This document shows, in pieces, positions 1 to 7,930 of a DNA stretch of 64,000 nt (positions are counted from its first letter, which is position 1; each line of letters begins with the position of its first letter). The translations under genes were made by a program, and so were the position numbers. Under the pieces are notes generated by a model that was given only the letters and a program-made list of their open reading frames with translations, was not told the origin of the DNA and made no database searches. Origin of the DNA: Bacteriovoracaceae bacterium (lineage in GTDB: Bacteria; Bdellovibrionota; Bacteriovoracia; Bacteriovoracales; Bacteriovoracaceae); assembly GCA_016786485.1 (NCBI GenBank), contig JAEUWD010000017.1, positions 81,484 to 145,483 on the forward strand. The letters run 5' to 3'.

Positions 1-1689
1 GAAACACCAAAAGATGCAGAAATACCTTCTCATATTTTGATGTTACGTGCAGGTTTAATTCATAAAACCGCAGCAGGTATTTATAGTTATTTACCCTTTG
101 CTTTAAGAATTATCAAAAAAATAGAAAATATCATTCGTGAAGAACACGACAAAATTAATTGCAATGAGATTCAAATGAGCGTGGTAACTCCAGGCGAACT
201 TTGGAAAGAGTCAGGTCGTTGGTTTAGTTACGGTAGTGAGATGATGAGAACCGTCGATGCTAACGGACGTGACATGTGTTTGAGTCCCACTAATGAAGAA
301 ACGGTAACAGATATTTTTCGTAAATCAATTAATTCATACAAGCAATTGCCAGTTAGTTTGTACCAAATCAATACGAAATTCCGTGATGAAATTCGTCCAC
401 GATTTGGATTAATGCGTGGTCGCGAATTCCTGATGAAAGATGCTTACAGCTTCCATGTGGATAAAGCTTGTTTGGATAAAACTTATCAAGACTTTTACGG
501 CTGCTACACTAATATTTTTAAGCGCACAGGTTTAGATTTTATGGTGGTCGAGGCTGACGCGGGTGCCATGGCCAGTAGTGATCAAAAAACTCACGAATTC
601 CAAGTTGTCGCTAGTTCAGGGGAAGATACCGTCGTTCTTTGTAAAGAAACCAAATATGCCGCCAATCTTGAAAAAGCTAAAACTCTGAGAGCTCCATGTG
701 AATTCTCAAAAGCACAGCCGCTAATGAAGATCGAAACCCCAAACAAGAAAACGATTGAAGATGTTTGTAAATTCTTAAACGCACCAGAGTATCAAAGTTT
801 AAAATCTTTGATTTATACCGCTATCTCAGGTGAAGAAGAAAAACATTATTTATTGCTTCTTCTCGGCGATGATCAATTAAATGAAGTAAAATTAAAAGCT
901 TATTTAAAAGCCGATCATGTTATGCCAGCGCGAGATAATGTCATGGCAGAATTAGGTTTATATAAAGGTTTTATTGGTCCAGTAGGTCTCGACAATAAGA
1001 TCGAAGTTGTTTTCGATAAATCGGTAGCACTAGATGCGGCATACGTCGTAGGTGCGAATGAAGTCGACTATCATTACCAAGGTTTTGTTGCGAGCCGTGA
1101 TGTTAAAAAATACGCTCAAGCAGATTTACGCATGGCCAAAGCCGGAGACCTTGATCAAACAGGAAAACATAAAATTGAAATTAAGCGCGGAATTGAAGTC
1201 GGGCACATTTTTCAATTGGGTGATAAATACACTAAAGCGATGAAGGCCACAGTCCTTGATCAAAGTGGCAAGCCAATGATTCCACTCATGGGCTGTTATG
1301 GCATTGGTGTAACCAGAACACTGCAAGCGGCGATTGAACAAAATCATGATGAAAACGGCATTGTATGGCCGAAGCCGATTGCTCCTTATCACATCTATTT
1401 AGCTTACATTGGTAAAAAAGATAGCACGAAAGAACTTGCGACGGGTCTTTACCAAGAATTAAAAGACAACGGCTTCGAAGTTCTTTTTGACGACCGTGGT
1501 TTATCACCAGGTATTATGTTCAAAGATTCTGACTTACTCGGCTTACCTATGCGTATCGTTTTGGGTGAGCGTGACTACGAGGCAACTCAGCAGCTAGAAG
1601 TGACAGTCAGAAAAACACAACAGAAGAGTTTGGTTAAACGAGATGCTTTCATCTCTGAGATTAAAAAAATATGGCAAAGTATTACCTAA
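1..1689 (+). CDS. proS: Prolyl-tRNA synthetase, 5' end cut by the window
   Basis: Charges tRNA-Pro with proline in the cytoplasm. The frame is open from base 1 and the first residues (ETPKDAEIPSH) already match the region after the usual ProS N-terminus, so the true start lies upstream; the ATG at 37 is internal. Class II motif 2 is visible (FRDEIRPRFGLMRGREF), followed by a YbaK-like editing insertion of roughly 180 residues that is typical of bacterial ProS. Motif 3 follows (GCYGIGVTRTLQAAIEQ), then a C-terminal anticodon-binding domain. The stop overlaps the next gene by 19 bases, suggesting a shared transcript. Identification is secure; only the start is missing. Confidence 0.97.
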   Translation, partial: ETPKDAEIPSHILMLRAGLIHKTAAGIYSYLPFALRIIKKIENIIREEHDKINCNEIQMSVVTPGELWKESGRWFSYGSEMMRTVDANGRDMCLSPTNEETVTDIFRKSINSYKQLPVSLYQINTKFRDEIRPRFGLMRGREFLMKDAYSFHVDKACLDKTYQDFYGCYTNIFKRTGLDFMVVEADAGAMASSDQKTHEFQVVASSGEDTVVLCKETKYAANLEKAKTLRAPCEFSKAQPLMKIETPNKKTIEDVCKFLNAPEYQSLKSLIYTAISGEEEKHYLLLLLGDDQLNEVKLKAYLKADHVMPARDNVMAELGLYKGFIGPVGLDNKIEVVFDKSVALDAAYVVGANEVDYHYQGFVASRDVKKYAQADLRMAKAGDLDQTGKHKIEIKRGIEVGHIFQLGDKYTKAMKATVLDQSGKPMIPLMGCYGIGVTRTLQAAIEQNHDENGIVWPKPIAPYHIYLAYIGKKDSTKELATGLYQELKDNGFEVLFDDRGLSPGIMFKDSDLLGLPMRIVLGERDYEATQQLEVTVRKTQQKSLVKRDAFISEIKKIWQSIT

Positions 1690-1997
1690 TTCTAAGCCTT
1701 AGTTTATTCACACACCTTTCCTTTGCGGAATGTGTGCCAAAGTCCACAGCTGATCGTGAGCGCTGCGATTGTGAAAACATGATGCTTTTACCTGAGGTTC
1801 AAGAATTTGGATGCTCGCGGGATGATGATTGTGATTATCTCAAAAATTTATGCGGGGATTACACTGCCATCAATCGTAAGTATATAACGAAGTATAAGGC
1901 ACTTTATAAAACACCGATTATGAATCTAAAAAGTTCAAATCAACCTTCAAAGGCCATCTGCCAAAAAAATAATTGTATGATGGTGTATAAAAAATGA
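1671..1997 (+). CDS. Small cysteine-rich secreted protein, unknown function
   Basis: A 108-residue protein with a clear signal peptide (MAKYYLILSLSLFTHLSFAEC) and about eight cysteines in the mature part, including CDC and closely spaced pairs, so it is probably exported and disulphide-bonded. I do not recognise a family. It begins inside the last codons of proS and ends in a 4-base overlap with the following methyltransferase gene. This supports translation from the same mRNA and argues against a spurious frame. The N-terminus depends on the ATG at 1671; no alternative start would keep the signal peptide. Function cannot be inferred from position. Confidence 0.7.
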   Translation: MAKYYLILSLSLFTHLSFAECVPKSTADRERCDCENMMLLPEVQEFGCSRDDDCDYLKNLCGDYTAINRKYITKYKALYKTPIMNLKSSNQPSKAICQKNNCMMVYKK

Positions 1998-2767
1998 ACG
2001 AAATTGATTTTATTATTGGTCTCCATAGTATTTACCATGCGCTTAAGAATCCTAAGCGTTTAAATAAAAAAATCATCACCACTGAAGATGGTTTGGCCCA
2101 GTTGCAAAAAAAATATCCAGACACCCACCAATTACTTAAAAGCATCCCAGTAGAAAAACTGGCCACAGATAAATTTCAAAGCGTTACTGATCAAATGTTT
2201 TTAAAGGCTGGTCACAAAGTTCGTCGTATTACATCGGGTATGCTTTTAACTGCAGAAGCGATTGATGAGTTAGATGTGAACTTTCTCTATGACTACGTTA
2301 TTGATAAAGATAATCTTAAAATTCTTTGTCTCGATCAAGTCACTGATATTCAAAACGCGGCAGGCATCTATCGTACGGCGGCTTTTTATAATGTGGATAT
2401 TATTATTCTTCCGAAACGTGGGAGTTTTGCTTTTAATCCGGGCTTTTATCGTATTAGCTCTGGCGCGGTTGAACATATTATGACAGTTCGGTGTTCAAAC
2501 TTTATTAAAATGGTAAATAAACTCCAGGAACTCGATGTTCATGTTATTGGTTTAACCGAACATGCGGAGCAAGCGATTGACTCACAAGCGATTCGCGCCC
2601 TCAAAGGTAATAAGTGTTTAATTCTCGGTGCAGAAGAAACAGGTATTTCGCATGCATTGCTCAGAGTTATTAAAAATCAATTGGCGCTACCGACCACTTC
2701 TCAAATCCAATCTTTAAATGTTTCAGTGGCCGCGGCCTTAGCATTAGAAAAGTCTTTCGGTTCTTAG
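1994..2767 (+). CDS. SpoU/TrmH-family RNA 2'-O-methyltransferase
   Basis: Probably methylates a ribose 2'-hydroxyl in tRNA or rRNA using S-adenosylmethionine. The C-terminal half has the three SPOUT motifs: motif 1 around residues 114-130 (DIQNAAGIYRTA, with the conserved Asn and Arg), motif 2 at about 209-219 (LILGAEETGIS) and motif 3 at about 238-251 (IQSLNVSVAAALAL), which form the trefoil-knot cofactor site. The N-terminal 100 residues resemble the substrate-binding extension of the RlmB/TrmH group. The length (257 residues) is normal. It overlaps the preceding gene by ATGA. The exact target (RlmB-like or TrmH-like) cannot be decided here, so no symbol is given. Confidence 0.88.
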   Translation: MNEIDFIIGLHSIYHALKNPKRLNKKIITTEDGLAQLQKKYPDTHQLLKSIPVEKLATDKFQSVTDQMFLKAGHKVRRITSGMLLTAEAIDELDVNFLYDYVIDKDNLKILCLDQVTDIQNAAGIYRTAAFYNVDIIILPKRGSFAFNPGFYRISSGAVEHIMTVRCSNFIKMVNKLQELDVHVIGLTEHAEQAIDSQAIRALKGNKCLILGAEETGISHALLRVIKNQLALPTTSQIQSLNVSVAAALALEKSFGS

Positions 2768-2840
2768 AAAAAACATCTTGCTGTTTCAATACTTAGACAT
2801 TATAAATCTTGTCTACGCACATCTTACGGTGAGTGTCAGG

Positions 2841-2916
2841 GCTGGCCTAGCTCAGTTGGTAGAGCATCGGTTTTGTAAACCGACGGTCGTAGGTTCAAAT
2901 CCTATGGCCAGCTCCA
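2841..2916 (+). tRNA. tRNA-Thr (anticodon TGT)
   Basis: A 76-base cloverleaf with acceptor stem GCTGGCC/GGCCAGC, discriminator T and encoded CCA. The anticodon stem TCGGT/ACCGA encloses loop TTTGTAA, giving anticodon TGT (reads ACA and related Thr codons). It is first in a closely spaced group of three tRNA genes. Confidence 0.97.
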
Positions 2917-2934
2917 TTTTTGTTAGTTAGTATT

Positions 2935-3020
<86 letters not shown>

Positions 3021-3042
3021 CTTTTACGTTACCAATTTTCCT

Positions 3043-3118
3043 GCGGGTGTAGCTCAGTTGGTAGAGCACCAGCCTTCCAAGCTGGGGGTCGCGAGTCCGA
3101 ATCTCGTCGCCCGCTCCA
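3043..3118 (+). tRNA. tRNA-Gly (anticodon TCC)
   Basis: A 76-base cloverleaf with acceptor stem GCGGGTG/CGCCCGC, discriminator T and encoded CCA. Anticodon stem CCAGC/GCTGG with loop CTTCCAA gives anticodon TCC, reading GGA/GGG. Confidence 0.97.
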
Positions 3119-3172
3119 TTTTTTATAGTATTTTCCATAAACAATTGATACATTGCGCAAAAGGCTTTAAGT

Positions 3173-3649
3173 ATGGCTCTCATGAAGCACTTTTTAGCGT
3201 TGCTTATTTTGATCGTTAATTACCAGGCAATCGCTTGTGATGGCTTTATTTTCAAAACATTTCCGATGACATCCGCTGAAAAAGTCGCCAAGGCCATTAA
3301 GCAAAATCTCAGCGATGATTTGTTAACTCCGGAATGGCGCCAAATAAAGCAGGAGAGTGGAAATCAAGGAAACAAATACTTTGGGCAATGTTATGTCAGT
3401 TCTGAGGCCTTTTACCATTTGATGGGCGGTAAAGAGGTAGACTTAGTTCCGCAGCACTTACCAACTGAATTTGGCACACACTGGATAGTTTTCAATCGGA
3501 AAACGGGCAAGCGTTATGATTTGACACGTCCGCAATTTAAGGAAACTCCCAATTACAGCACGGCCGTGAATGCGGGTTTTCTGACTAAGCTACCTTCAAA
3601 GCGGGCCCAAAAACTCATTCTCAAGGTGCTTGAAACCCTTCGAAAGTAA
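3173..3649 (+). CDS. YunG-like secreted protein
   Basis: A 158-residue protein with an N-terminal signal peptide (hydrophobic LALLILIVNYQAIA followed by Cys). The middle (GQCYVSSEAFYHLMGG, then a GTHWIVFNR stretch and KRYDLTRPQF) resembles the small YunG family, in which GQC, a central His/Trp and a D-x-T-x-x-Q-F motif recur; members have no firmly established role. Unlike cytoplasmic YunG, this copy appears exported. It lies between two tRNA genes. The start could instead be the ATG nine bases downstream, which keeps the signal peptide. Family similarity is judged by eye and is only moderately certain. Confidence 0.7.
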   Translation: MALMKHFLALLILIVNYQAIACDGFIFKTFPMTSAEKVAKAIKQNLSDDLLTPEWRQIKQESGNQGNKYFGQCYVSSEAFYHLMGGKEVDLVPQHLPTEFGTHWIVFNRKTGKRYDLTRPQFKETPNYSTAVNAGFLTKLPSKRAQKLILKVLETLRK

Positions 3650-3712
3650 TCAGGTTTAAAAATTTGTCTTTTAGCTTTAAGCTTTTTGTTTTATAAAACA
3701 AACATAATGAAC

Positions 3713-3787
<75 letters not shown>

Positions 3788-3934
3788 TTATTTCAGAAAT
3801 GATTTGACGTTAATAATCTAACGTATTAAAAAGTGTCTCAGTAGAATAGTTTGTGCTTGTCAGTGTATGCGTCTAAGAGGATACTCTTGGAACTAAAATA
3901 TAAGTATTAATGCGCTTTTTTATAGGAGAAAAAC

Positions 3935-5128
3935 ATGTCTAAGGAAAAATTTGATCGTAGTAAGCCTCACGTCAACATTGGTACAATTGGTCACGTTGAC
4001 CATGGTAAAACAACTTTAACTGCTGCTATTACAATGGTTCTATCAAAGAAATTTGGTAAAGGCGTTGCTAAGAAATATGATGAAATCGATTCATCACCAG
4101 AAGAAAAAGCGCGTGGTATTACAATTAATACTGCACACGTTGAGTACGAAACAGCTGTTCGTCACTACGCTCACGTAGATTGTCCGGGACACGCTGACTA
4201 CGTAAAAAACATGATTACAGGTGCTGCTCAGATGGACGGAGCGATTCTAGTCGTTTCTGCTGCTGACGGTCCGATGCCACAAACAAGAGAACACATTCTA
4301 CTTGCTCGTCAGGTAGGGGTTCCTGCGATTGTTGTATTCTTAAATAAAGTAGACCAAGTAGATGATCAAGAATTACTTGAACTAGTTGAAATGGAAGTAA
4401 GAGAACTTTTAAGTTCATACGATTTCCCAGGTGATGATATTCCTATCGTTCCAGGTTCAGCTTTAGCTGCTACTGAAGGCCGTGATCCACAAATCGGTGA
4501 AGAAAAAATCCTAGAGCTTATGAGTCGTGTTGATGAATACATCCCAACTCCTAAGCGTGATATCGATAAAGACTTCTTAATGCCAGTAGAAGACGTTTTC
4601 TCAATTTCAGGTCGTGGTACAGTTGTTACCGGAAGAGTTGAAAGAGGTATCGTAAAAATCGGCGAAGAGATTGAAATCATTGGTATTAGAGATGCTCAAA
4701 AGACAACTGTTACAGGTGTTGAAATGTTCCGTAAACTTCTAGATGAAGGTCGCGCTGGGGATAACGTTGGTATCCTTTTACGTGGTACTAAGAGAGAAGA
4801 AGTTGAACGCGGTCAGTGTTTAATTAAGCCAGGTACAGTAAAGCCGCATAAAAAATTCCGTTGTGAAGTTTATATTCTTACAAAAGAAGAAGGTGGACGT
4901 CATACTCCAATCTTCAAAGGATATAGACCGCAGTTCTACTTCCGTACTACAGACGTTACTGGTGCAGTAACTCTTAATGATGGTGTAGAAATGATTATGC
5001 CAGGTGATAACACTTCTTTCCTTGCAGAGTTAATTACTCCAATTGCTATGGAAAAAGGTCTTCGTTTCGCTATCCGTGAAGGTGGTAGAACGATTGGTGC
5101 TGGTACAGTTACAGACATTCTAGAATAA
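3935..5128 (+). CDS. tuf: Elongation factor Tu
   Basis: The GTPase that delivers aminoacyl-tRNA to the ribosome. All G motifs are intact: G1 GHVDHGKT at residues 19-26, G2 RGITIN near 60-65, G3 DCPGHAD from 82 and G4 NKVD at 137-140. Domains 2 and 3 complete a normal length of 397 residues. The start follows a TAGGAG ribosome-binding site. The preceding 147 bases up to tRNA-Thr contain no convincing promoter by eye, although TTGACG at 3804-3809 is a candidate -35 box. A strong terminator follows. This is the only tuf in the window; none follows fusA, so the copy here occupies the tufB-type position next to tRNA genes and secE. Confidence 0.99.
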   Translation: MSKEKFDRSKPHVNIGTIGHVDHGKTTLTAAITMVLSKKFGKGVAKKYDEIDSSPEEKARGITINTAHVEYETAVRHYAHVDCPGHADYVKNMITGAAQMDGAILVVSAADGPMPQTREHILLARQVGVPAIVVFLNKVDQVDDQELLELVEMEVRELLSSYDFPGDDIPIVPGSALAATEGRDPQIGEEKILELMSRVDEYIPTPKRDIDKDFLMPVEDVFSISGRGTVVTGRVERGIVKIGEEIEIIGIRDAQKTTVTGVEMFRKLLDEGRAGDNVGILLRGTKREEVERGQCLIKPGTVKPHKKFRCEVYILTKEEGGRHTPIFKGYRPQFYFRTTDVTGAVTLNDGVEMIMPGDNTSFLAELITPIAMEKGLRFAIREGGRTIGAGTVTDILE

Positions 5129-5146
5129 GTTTTAAGATTAAATAAA

Positions 5147-5177
5147 GAAAAGCCCCGTATATCGGGGCTTTTTTTTT
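5147..5177 (+). terminator. Rho-independent terminator after tuf
   Basis: Stem AGCCCCG/CGGGGCT extended by A-T pairs, five-base loop, then nine Ts. Only two bases separate the T tract from the first base of tRNA-Trp. Confidence 0.93.
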
Positions 5178-5179
5178 GT

Positions 5180-5255
5180 GGGCGTATAGCTCCAACGGTA
5201 GAGCGGCTGATTCCAAATCAGTAGGTTACAGGTTCGAATCCTGTTGCGCCCGCCA
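5180..5255 (+). tRNA. tRNA-Trp (anticodon CCA)
   Basis: A 76-base cloverleaf with acceptor stem GGGCGTA/TGCGCCC, discriminator G and encoded CCA. Anticodon stem GCTGA/TCAGT with loop TTCCAAA gives anticodon CCA. The order tuf, tRNA-Trp, secE, nusG is the classical proteobacterial one. Confidence 0.97.
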
Positions 5256-5283
5256 CTTAATTAGTGTTTTAGACGGAGGTAAA

Positions 5284-5496
5284 ATGACTTTATTACAATT
5301 TGCGATGATTCTGTTTCTTTACAATGGTGATGACGGCGGAACAGTAAAAATTCATGAAGTTCAGTTCAACACGATGAAAGCGTGTGAAGTTGCCGCTGCT
5401 AAGTTCACTGAAACAAAAGAAGCGAAGGCGGGTACAAGTTTTCATAGAAGTGGTTTTGCTATTTGTATAGATAGAGGTCAAGCACCTGTAAAATAA
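5284..5496 (+). CDS. Small protein of unknown function between tRNA-Trp and secE
   Basis: A 70-residue protein starting at an ATG with an excellent ribosome-binding site (GGAGGT, four bases of spacer). The frame stays open upstream to 5176, but that would run through tRNA-Trp, so the later start is chosen. The N-terminus is mildly hydrophobic (MTLLQFAMILFLYNG) and the rest contains two cysteines (KACEVAAAKF and FAICIDRG). I do not recognise a family. The good ribosome-binding site and the conserved-looking neighbourhood make it a likely real gene, perhaps cotranscribed with tRNA-Trp. No function is proposed. Confidence 0.65.
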   Translation: MTLLQFAMILFLYNGDDGGTVKIHEVQFNTMKACEVAAAKFTETKEAKAGTSFHRSGFAICIDRGQAPVK

Positions 5497-5540
5497 GGTG
5501 TTTTAACTTAAAATTTAGGTCCCTTGTGCGAAACGTAATT

Positions 5541-5564
5541 TTTGTCTCCTTTTCACTAGACAAA
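5541..5564 (+). promoter_or_regulatory. Inverted repeat upstream of secE
   Basis: Perfect 7-base inverted repeat TTTGTCT/AGACAAA with a 10-base spacer, about 50 bases before secE. There is no T tract after it, so it is not an obvious terminator. It could be an operator or a leader hairpin of the secE-nusG transcript; the role is inferred only from position. Confidence 0.35.
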
Positions 5565-5615
5565 GGATGATTAATTCTGCATAAAGGCTAAGCTAAGTGT
5601 ATTAAAAGGTGTCAT

Positions 5616-6002
5616 ATGACGGTTGCTTCAAAGCAAGATGCAAAGAAATGGATTCAAGCCAGCGTTGCTGTGGCTTGTATTTTACTAGGCTACATCATTC
5701 TAAGTTTCATCAATACTTTAGGTGAGTGGTTCGACCTGGAAGCGAAAATCGGTCATTTTGATTGGGTTTCTCAAGGTGTGGCGGTTGGGATTAGTTTTTT
5801 AACTTTCTTGATCGTAATAACAAAAGAAAACTCTTCTAACTATTTAACTGAAGTTTTCGCAGAAGCGTTCAAGGTTGTATGGCCAGATCGTTCTCAAACA
5901 GTGCGAATGACATTTGGAATTATGGTGGGAGTTGCGATTGCAGGTCTCGTTTTTTGGGTTTTCGATTTAACAGCAAGTTTTTTATTAAATTTAGTTCGAT
6001 AG
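5616..6002 (+). CDS. secE: Preprotein translocase subunit SecE
   Basis: Essential membrane clamp of the SecYEG channel. The 128-residue protein has three predicted membrane segments (about residues 14-34, 51-69 and 100-125), as in the three-span Escherichia coli form rather than the short single-span form of many bacteria. The conserved amphipathic cytoplasmic helix and signature (EVFAEAFKVVWPDRSQTV) precedes the last span. The gene is followed 15 bases later by nusG, the standard pairing. Its partner secY is in the spc region further along this window. Identification is firm from the signature, topology and context. Confidence 0.95.
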   Translation: MTVASKQDAKKWIQASVAVACILLGYIILSFINTLGEWFDLEAKIGHFDWVSQGVAVGISFLTFLIVITKENSSNYLTEVFAEAFKVVWPDRSQTVRMTFGIMVGVAIAGLVFWVFDLTASFLLNLVR

Positions 6003-6017
6003 AAATTTAGGTGAAGT

Positions 6018-6614
6018 ATGACTGATGAACAAAATAATGAAACGACAGAAGATGGTGAAGTAGTCCTAGCGAAGGGCGATACACCTGATTTTAAATGGTA
6101 TGTTATCCACGCTCTTAGTGGATATGAAAACCGCGTGAAAATTGCACTTAAAGAAAGAATTGTTAACCATAAACTGGTTGATCATTTTTCTGCTATTTTC
6201 GTTCCAGAAGAAACTGTTGTTGCGAACGTTAACGGTAAAAAAAGAAATATTAAGAAGAAATTTTTCCCAGGATACGTTCTGGTAAAAATGATCATGACAG
6301 ATAAGACATGGCACCTCGTGAAAGAAACTGAAAAAGTAACTGGATTCGTAGGTGGATTAAAAGGTAAGCCTCAACCGATCACTGAAGAAGAGGCTGCTTT
6401 CATGACTAACCAAGTAGCTGAAGGTTATAAGCGTCCTAAGACTCAAGGTAATTTCTCTGAAGGTGATTCAGTTAAAGTTATTGAAGGACCATTTGCTTCA
6501 TTCGTCGGAACTGTTGAGAACGTAAGTGATAAAGGTAAAGTAAAAGTAAACGTTTCAATTTTTGGACGTCCGACTCCAGTAGAATTAGATTTCTCACAAA
6601 TAGAAAAAGTATAA
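6018..6614 (+). CDS. nusG: Transcription termination/antitermination protein NusG
   Basis: Binds RNA polymerase, suppresses pausing, and links polymerase to Rho or to the leading ribosome. Residues from about 27 (WYVIHALSGYENRV) form the NGN domain; FFPGYVLV and the TGFVGG region follow. A C-terminal KOW domain (EGDSVKVIEGPFASFVGTVE) ends the protein. The length of 198 residues includes an acidic N-terminal tail of about 24 residues, longer than in E. coli NusG (181). It lies between secE and rplK. Nothing in the sequence suggests a specialised paralogue such as RfaH, because the KOW domain and operon position are those of housekeeping NusG. Confidence 0.97.
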   Translation: MTDEQNNETTEDGEVVLAKGDTPDFKWYVIHALSGYENRVKIALKERIVNHKLVDHFSAIFVPEETVVANVNGKKRNIKKKFFPGYVLVKMIMTDKTWHLVKETEKVTGFVGGLKGKPQPITEEEAAFMTNQVAEGYKRPKTQGNFSEGDSVKVIEGPFASFVGTVENVSDKGKVKVNVSIFGRPTPVELDFSQIEKV

Positions 6615-6622
6615 TCACAGAC

Positions 6623-6653
6623 ACGGGAGACGAAAGTCGTTAGTACCGAGGAG
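6623..6653 (+). promoter_or_regulatory. Probable ribosomal protein L1 binding site before rplK
   Basis: The RNA can form helix CGG/CCG (6624-6626 with 6646-6648), an asymmetric internal loop (GA opposite GTTAGTA), and helix GAC/GTC (6629-6631 with 6636-6638) closed by a GAAA tetraloop. The GA and TTAGTACC sides resemble the L1 site of 23S rRNA (GGGAGGC ... TTGAAATACC, from memory of the E. coli sequence). L1 autoregulation of the L11-L1 mRNA through a mimic of this site is established in E. coli. The ribosome-binding site GAGGAG begins right at the base of the hairpin, so bound L1 could block translation (inference). The same element recurs before rplA. Confidence 0.7.
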
Positions 6654-6660
6654 ATTAAAT

Positions 6661-7089
6661 ATGGCTAAGAAAGTTACAGGTTTTATCAAATTACAAATTC
6701 AAGCGGGTAAAGCAAACCCATCACCACCAATTGGTCCAGCTCTTGGTCAGAAAGGTTTGAACATCATGGAATTCTGCAAGGCTTTCAATGCGAAGACTCA
6801 GAAAGACATGGGAATGGTTTTACCAACTATCATCACTGTTTATTCAGACAGAACATTTACTTTTATTACTAAGACGCCTCCAGCGACTTACTTACTAAAA
6901 GATAAATTAAAAATTGAAACTATGGCGCATAAACCAGGTCACGAAGTTGCGGGAACTGTTTCAGCTAAAGTTATTAAAGACGTAGCTGAACACAAAAAAG
7001 TAGACCTAACTGCGGCGACAATTGAAGCGGGAATGAGAACAATTGAAGGTTCTGCTCGTTCAATGGGTTTAAAACTAGATTATAAATAA
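6661..7089 (+). CDS. rplK: 50S ribosomal protein L11
   Basis: Forms the L7/L12 stalk base with 23S rRNA helices 43-44 and takes part in factor binding. The 142-residue length is normal. The N-terminal domain carries the Pro-rich switch (KANPSPPIGPALGQKGLNIMEFCK). The C-terminal RNA-binding domain ends with the conserved region GTARSMG-like (IEGSARSMGLKL). The gene follows nusG by 46 bases. That gap is filled by the probable L1-binding hairpin that abuts its ribosome-binding site, so its translation is likely adjusted by free L1. Confidence 0.98.
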   Translation: MAKKVTGFIKLQIQAGKANPSPPIGPALGQKGLNIMEFCKAFNAKTQKDMGMVLPTIITVYSDRTFTFITKTPPATYLLKDKLKIETMAHKPGHEVAGTVSAKVIKDVAEHKKVDLTAATIEAGMRTIEGSARSMGLKLDYK

Positions 7090-7097
7090 TAACTACA

Positions 7098-7130
7098 ACG
7101 GGAGACTATTAAGTCGTTAATACCGAGGAG
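7098..7130 (+). promoter_or_regulatory. Second probable L1 binding site, before rplA
   Basis: Nearly identical to the element before rplK: helix CGG/CCG (7099-7101 with 7123-7125), internal loop GA opposite GTTAATA, helix GAC/GTC (7104-7106 with 7113-7115) with loop TATTAA in place of GAAA. Bases of the internal loop are conserved while the apical loop differs, as expected for a protein-binding motif rather than a recent duplication. The GAGGAG ribosome-binding site again adjoins the base of the hairpin. Confidence 0.68.
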
Positions 7131-7136
7131 TAAAAA

Positions 7137-7841
7137 ATGAAAAAGCCATCAAAAAAATATACAGAAGCAGCTAAGAAAGTAGATAGAAAGAAAAGCTATT
7201 CTGTAAAAGACGCCATTAAATTGTTGAAGCAAGTTGCTTTCGCAAAATTTGATGAGACTGTCGATCTTGCATATTCACTAGGTGTAGACCCAAAACACGC
7301 TGATCAAATGATCAGAGGTGCTTTAGCTCTTCCAGCTGGTACAGGTAAGAGTTCAAAAGTTCTCGTTATTGCTTCTGGTGAAAAAATTTCAGAAGCAACT
7401 AAAGCCGGAGCAGACTTTGCTGGTGGCGACGAATTAATCACAAAAATCGCTGGCGGTTGGTTAGAGTTCGACAGAATGATTGCCACTCCAGATATGATGG
7501 GGAAAATTGGTCGTATTGGCCGTTTACTAGGTCCACGTGGTTTAATGCCAAACCCAAAACTTGGTACAGTAACTATGGACGTAGCAAAAGCTGTTAACGA
7601 GCAAAAAGCTGGTAAAGTTGAATATCGTACAGATAAAAACGGTATCGTTCACGTTCCAATCGGTAAAAAATCTTTCACCGAAGAACAATTAATGGACAAT
7701 TTTAAGGCCATCAATATTGCGATTGTAAAAGCGAAGCCTTCAAGTTCTAAGGGAACATATTTGAAGTCACTTACAATTAGTACAACGATGAGTCCTGGAA
7801 TTAAGATCGATACTTTAGAAGCGAGTGCACAAGCAAACTAG
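7137..7841 (+). CDS. rplA: 50S ribosomal protein L1
   Basis: Binds 23S rRNA at the L1 stalk, controls movement of deacylated tRNA at the E site, and in many bacteria represses its own mRNA. The 234-residue length is normal. The family signature is present ([25 protein letters not shown], residues about 120-145), with the conserved N-terminal helix ([11 protein letters not shown]) and a complete second domain. The probable L1-binding hairpin just upstream, and the copy before rplK, fit translational feedback on both genes. An 89-base leader separates it from rplJ. Confidence 0.98.
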   Translation: MKKPSKKYTEAAKKVDRKKSYSVKDAIKLLKQVAFAKFDETVDLAYSLGVDPKHADQMIRGALALPAGTGKSSKVLVIASGEKISEATKAGADFAGGDELITKIAGGWLEFDRMIATPDMMGKIGRIGRLLGPRGLMPNPKLGTVTMDVAKAVNEQKAGKVEYRTDKNGIVHVPIGKKSFTEEQLMDNFKAINIAIVKAKPSSSKGTYLKSLTISTTMSPGIKIDTLEASAQAN

Positions 7842-7930
7842 TTGGGGTTGAAGAAAGCAGGTTTAGACTAGCGTCTATATAAATCCCGCCGAAATCCCCC
7901 TCCAGATATATTAATAACGGAGGTAAGCCT
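7842..7930 (+). promoter_or_regulatory. rplJ leader region
   Basis: An 89-base untranslated stretch between rplA and rplJ. It contains a small hairpin (TAGAC/GTCTA with loop TAGC near 7867-7880) and ends in a strong GGAGGT ribosome-binding site. In E. coli the L10-L12 complex represses translation from an rplJ leader; position suggests the same here, but I cannot identify the kink-turn type binding site with confidence. Confidence 0.35.

Noticed and set aside
5176..5283. N-terminal extension of the 70-residue protein back to 5176
   Set aside because: It would be encoded by tRNA-Trp, while a GGAGGT site supports the ATG at 5284.
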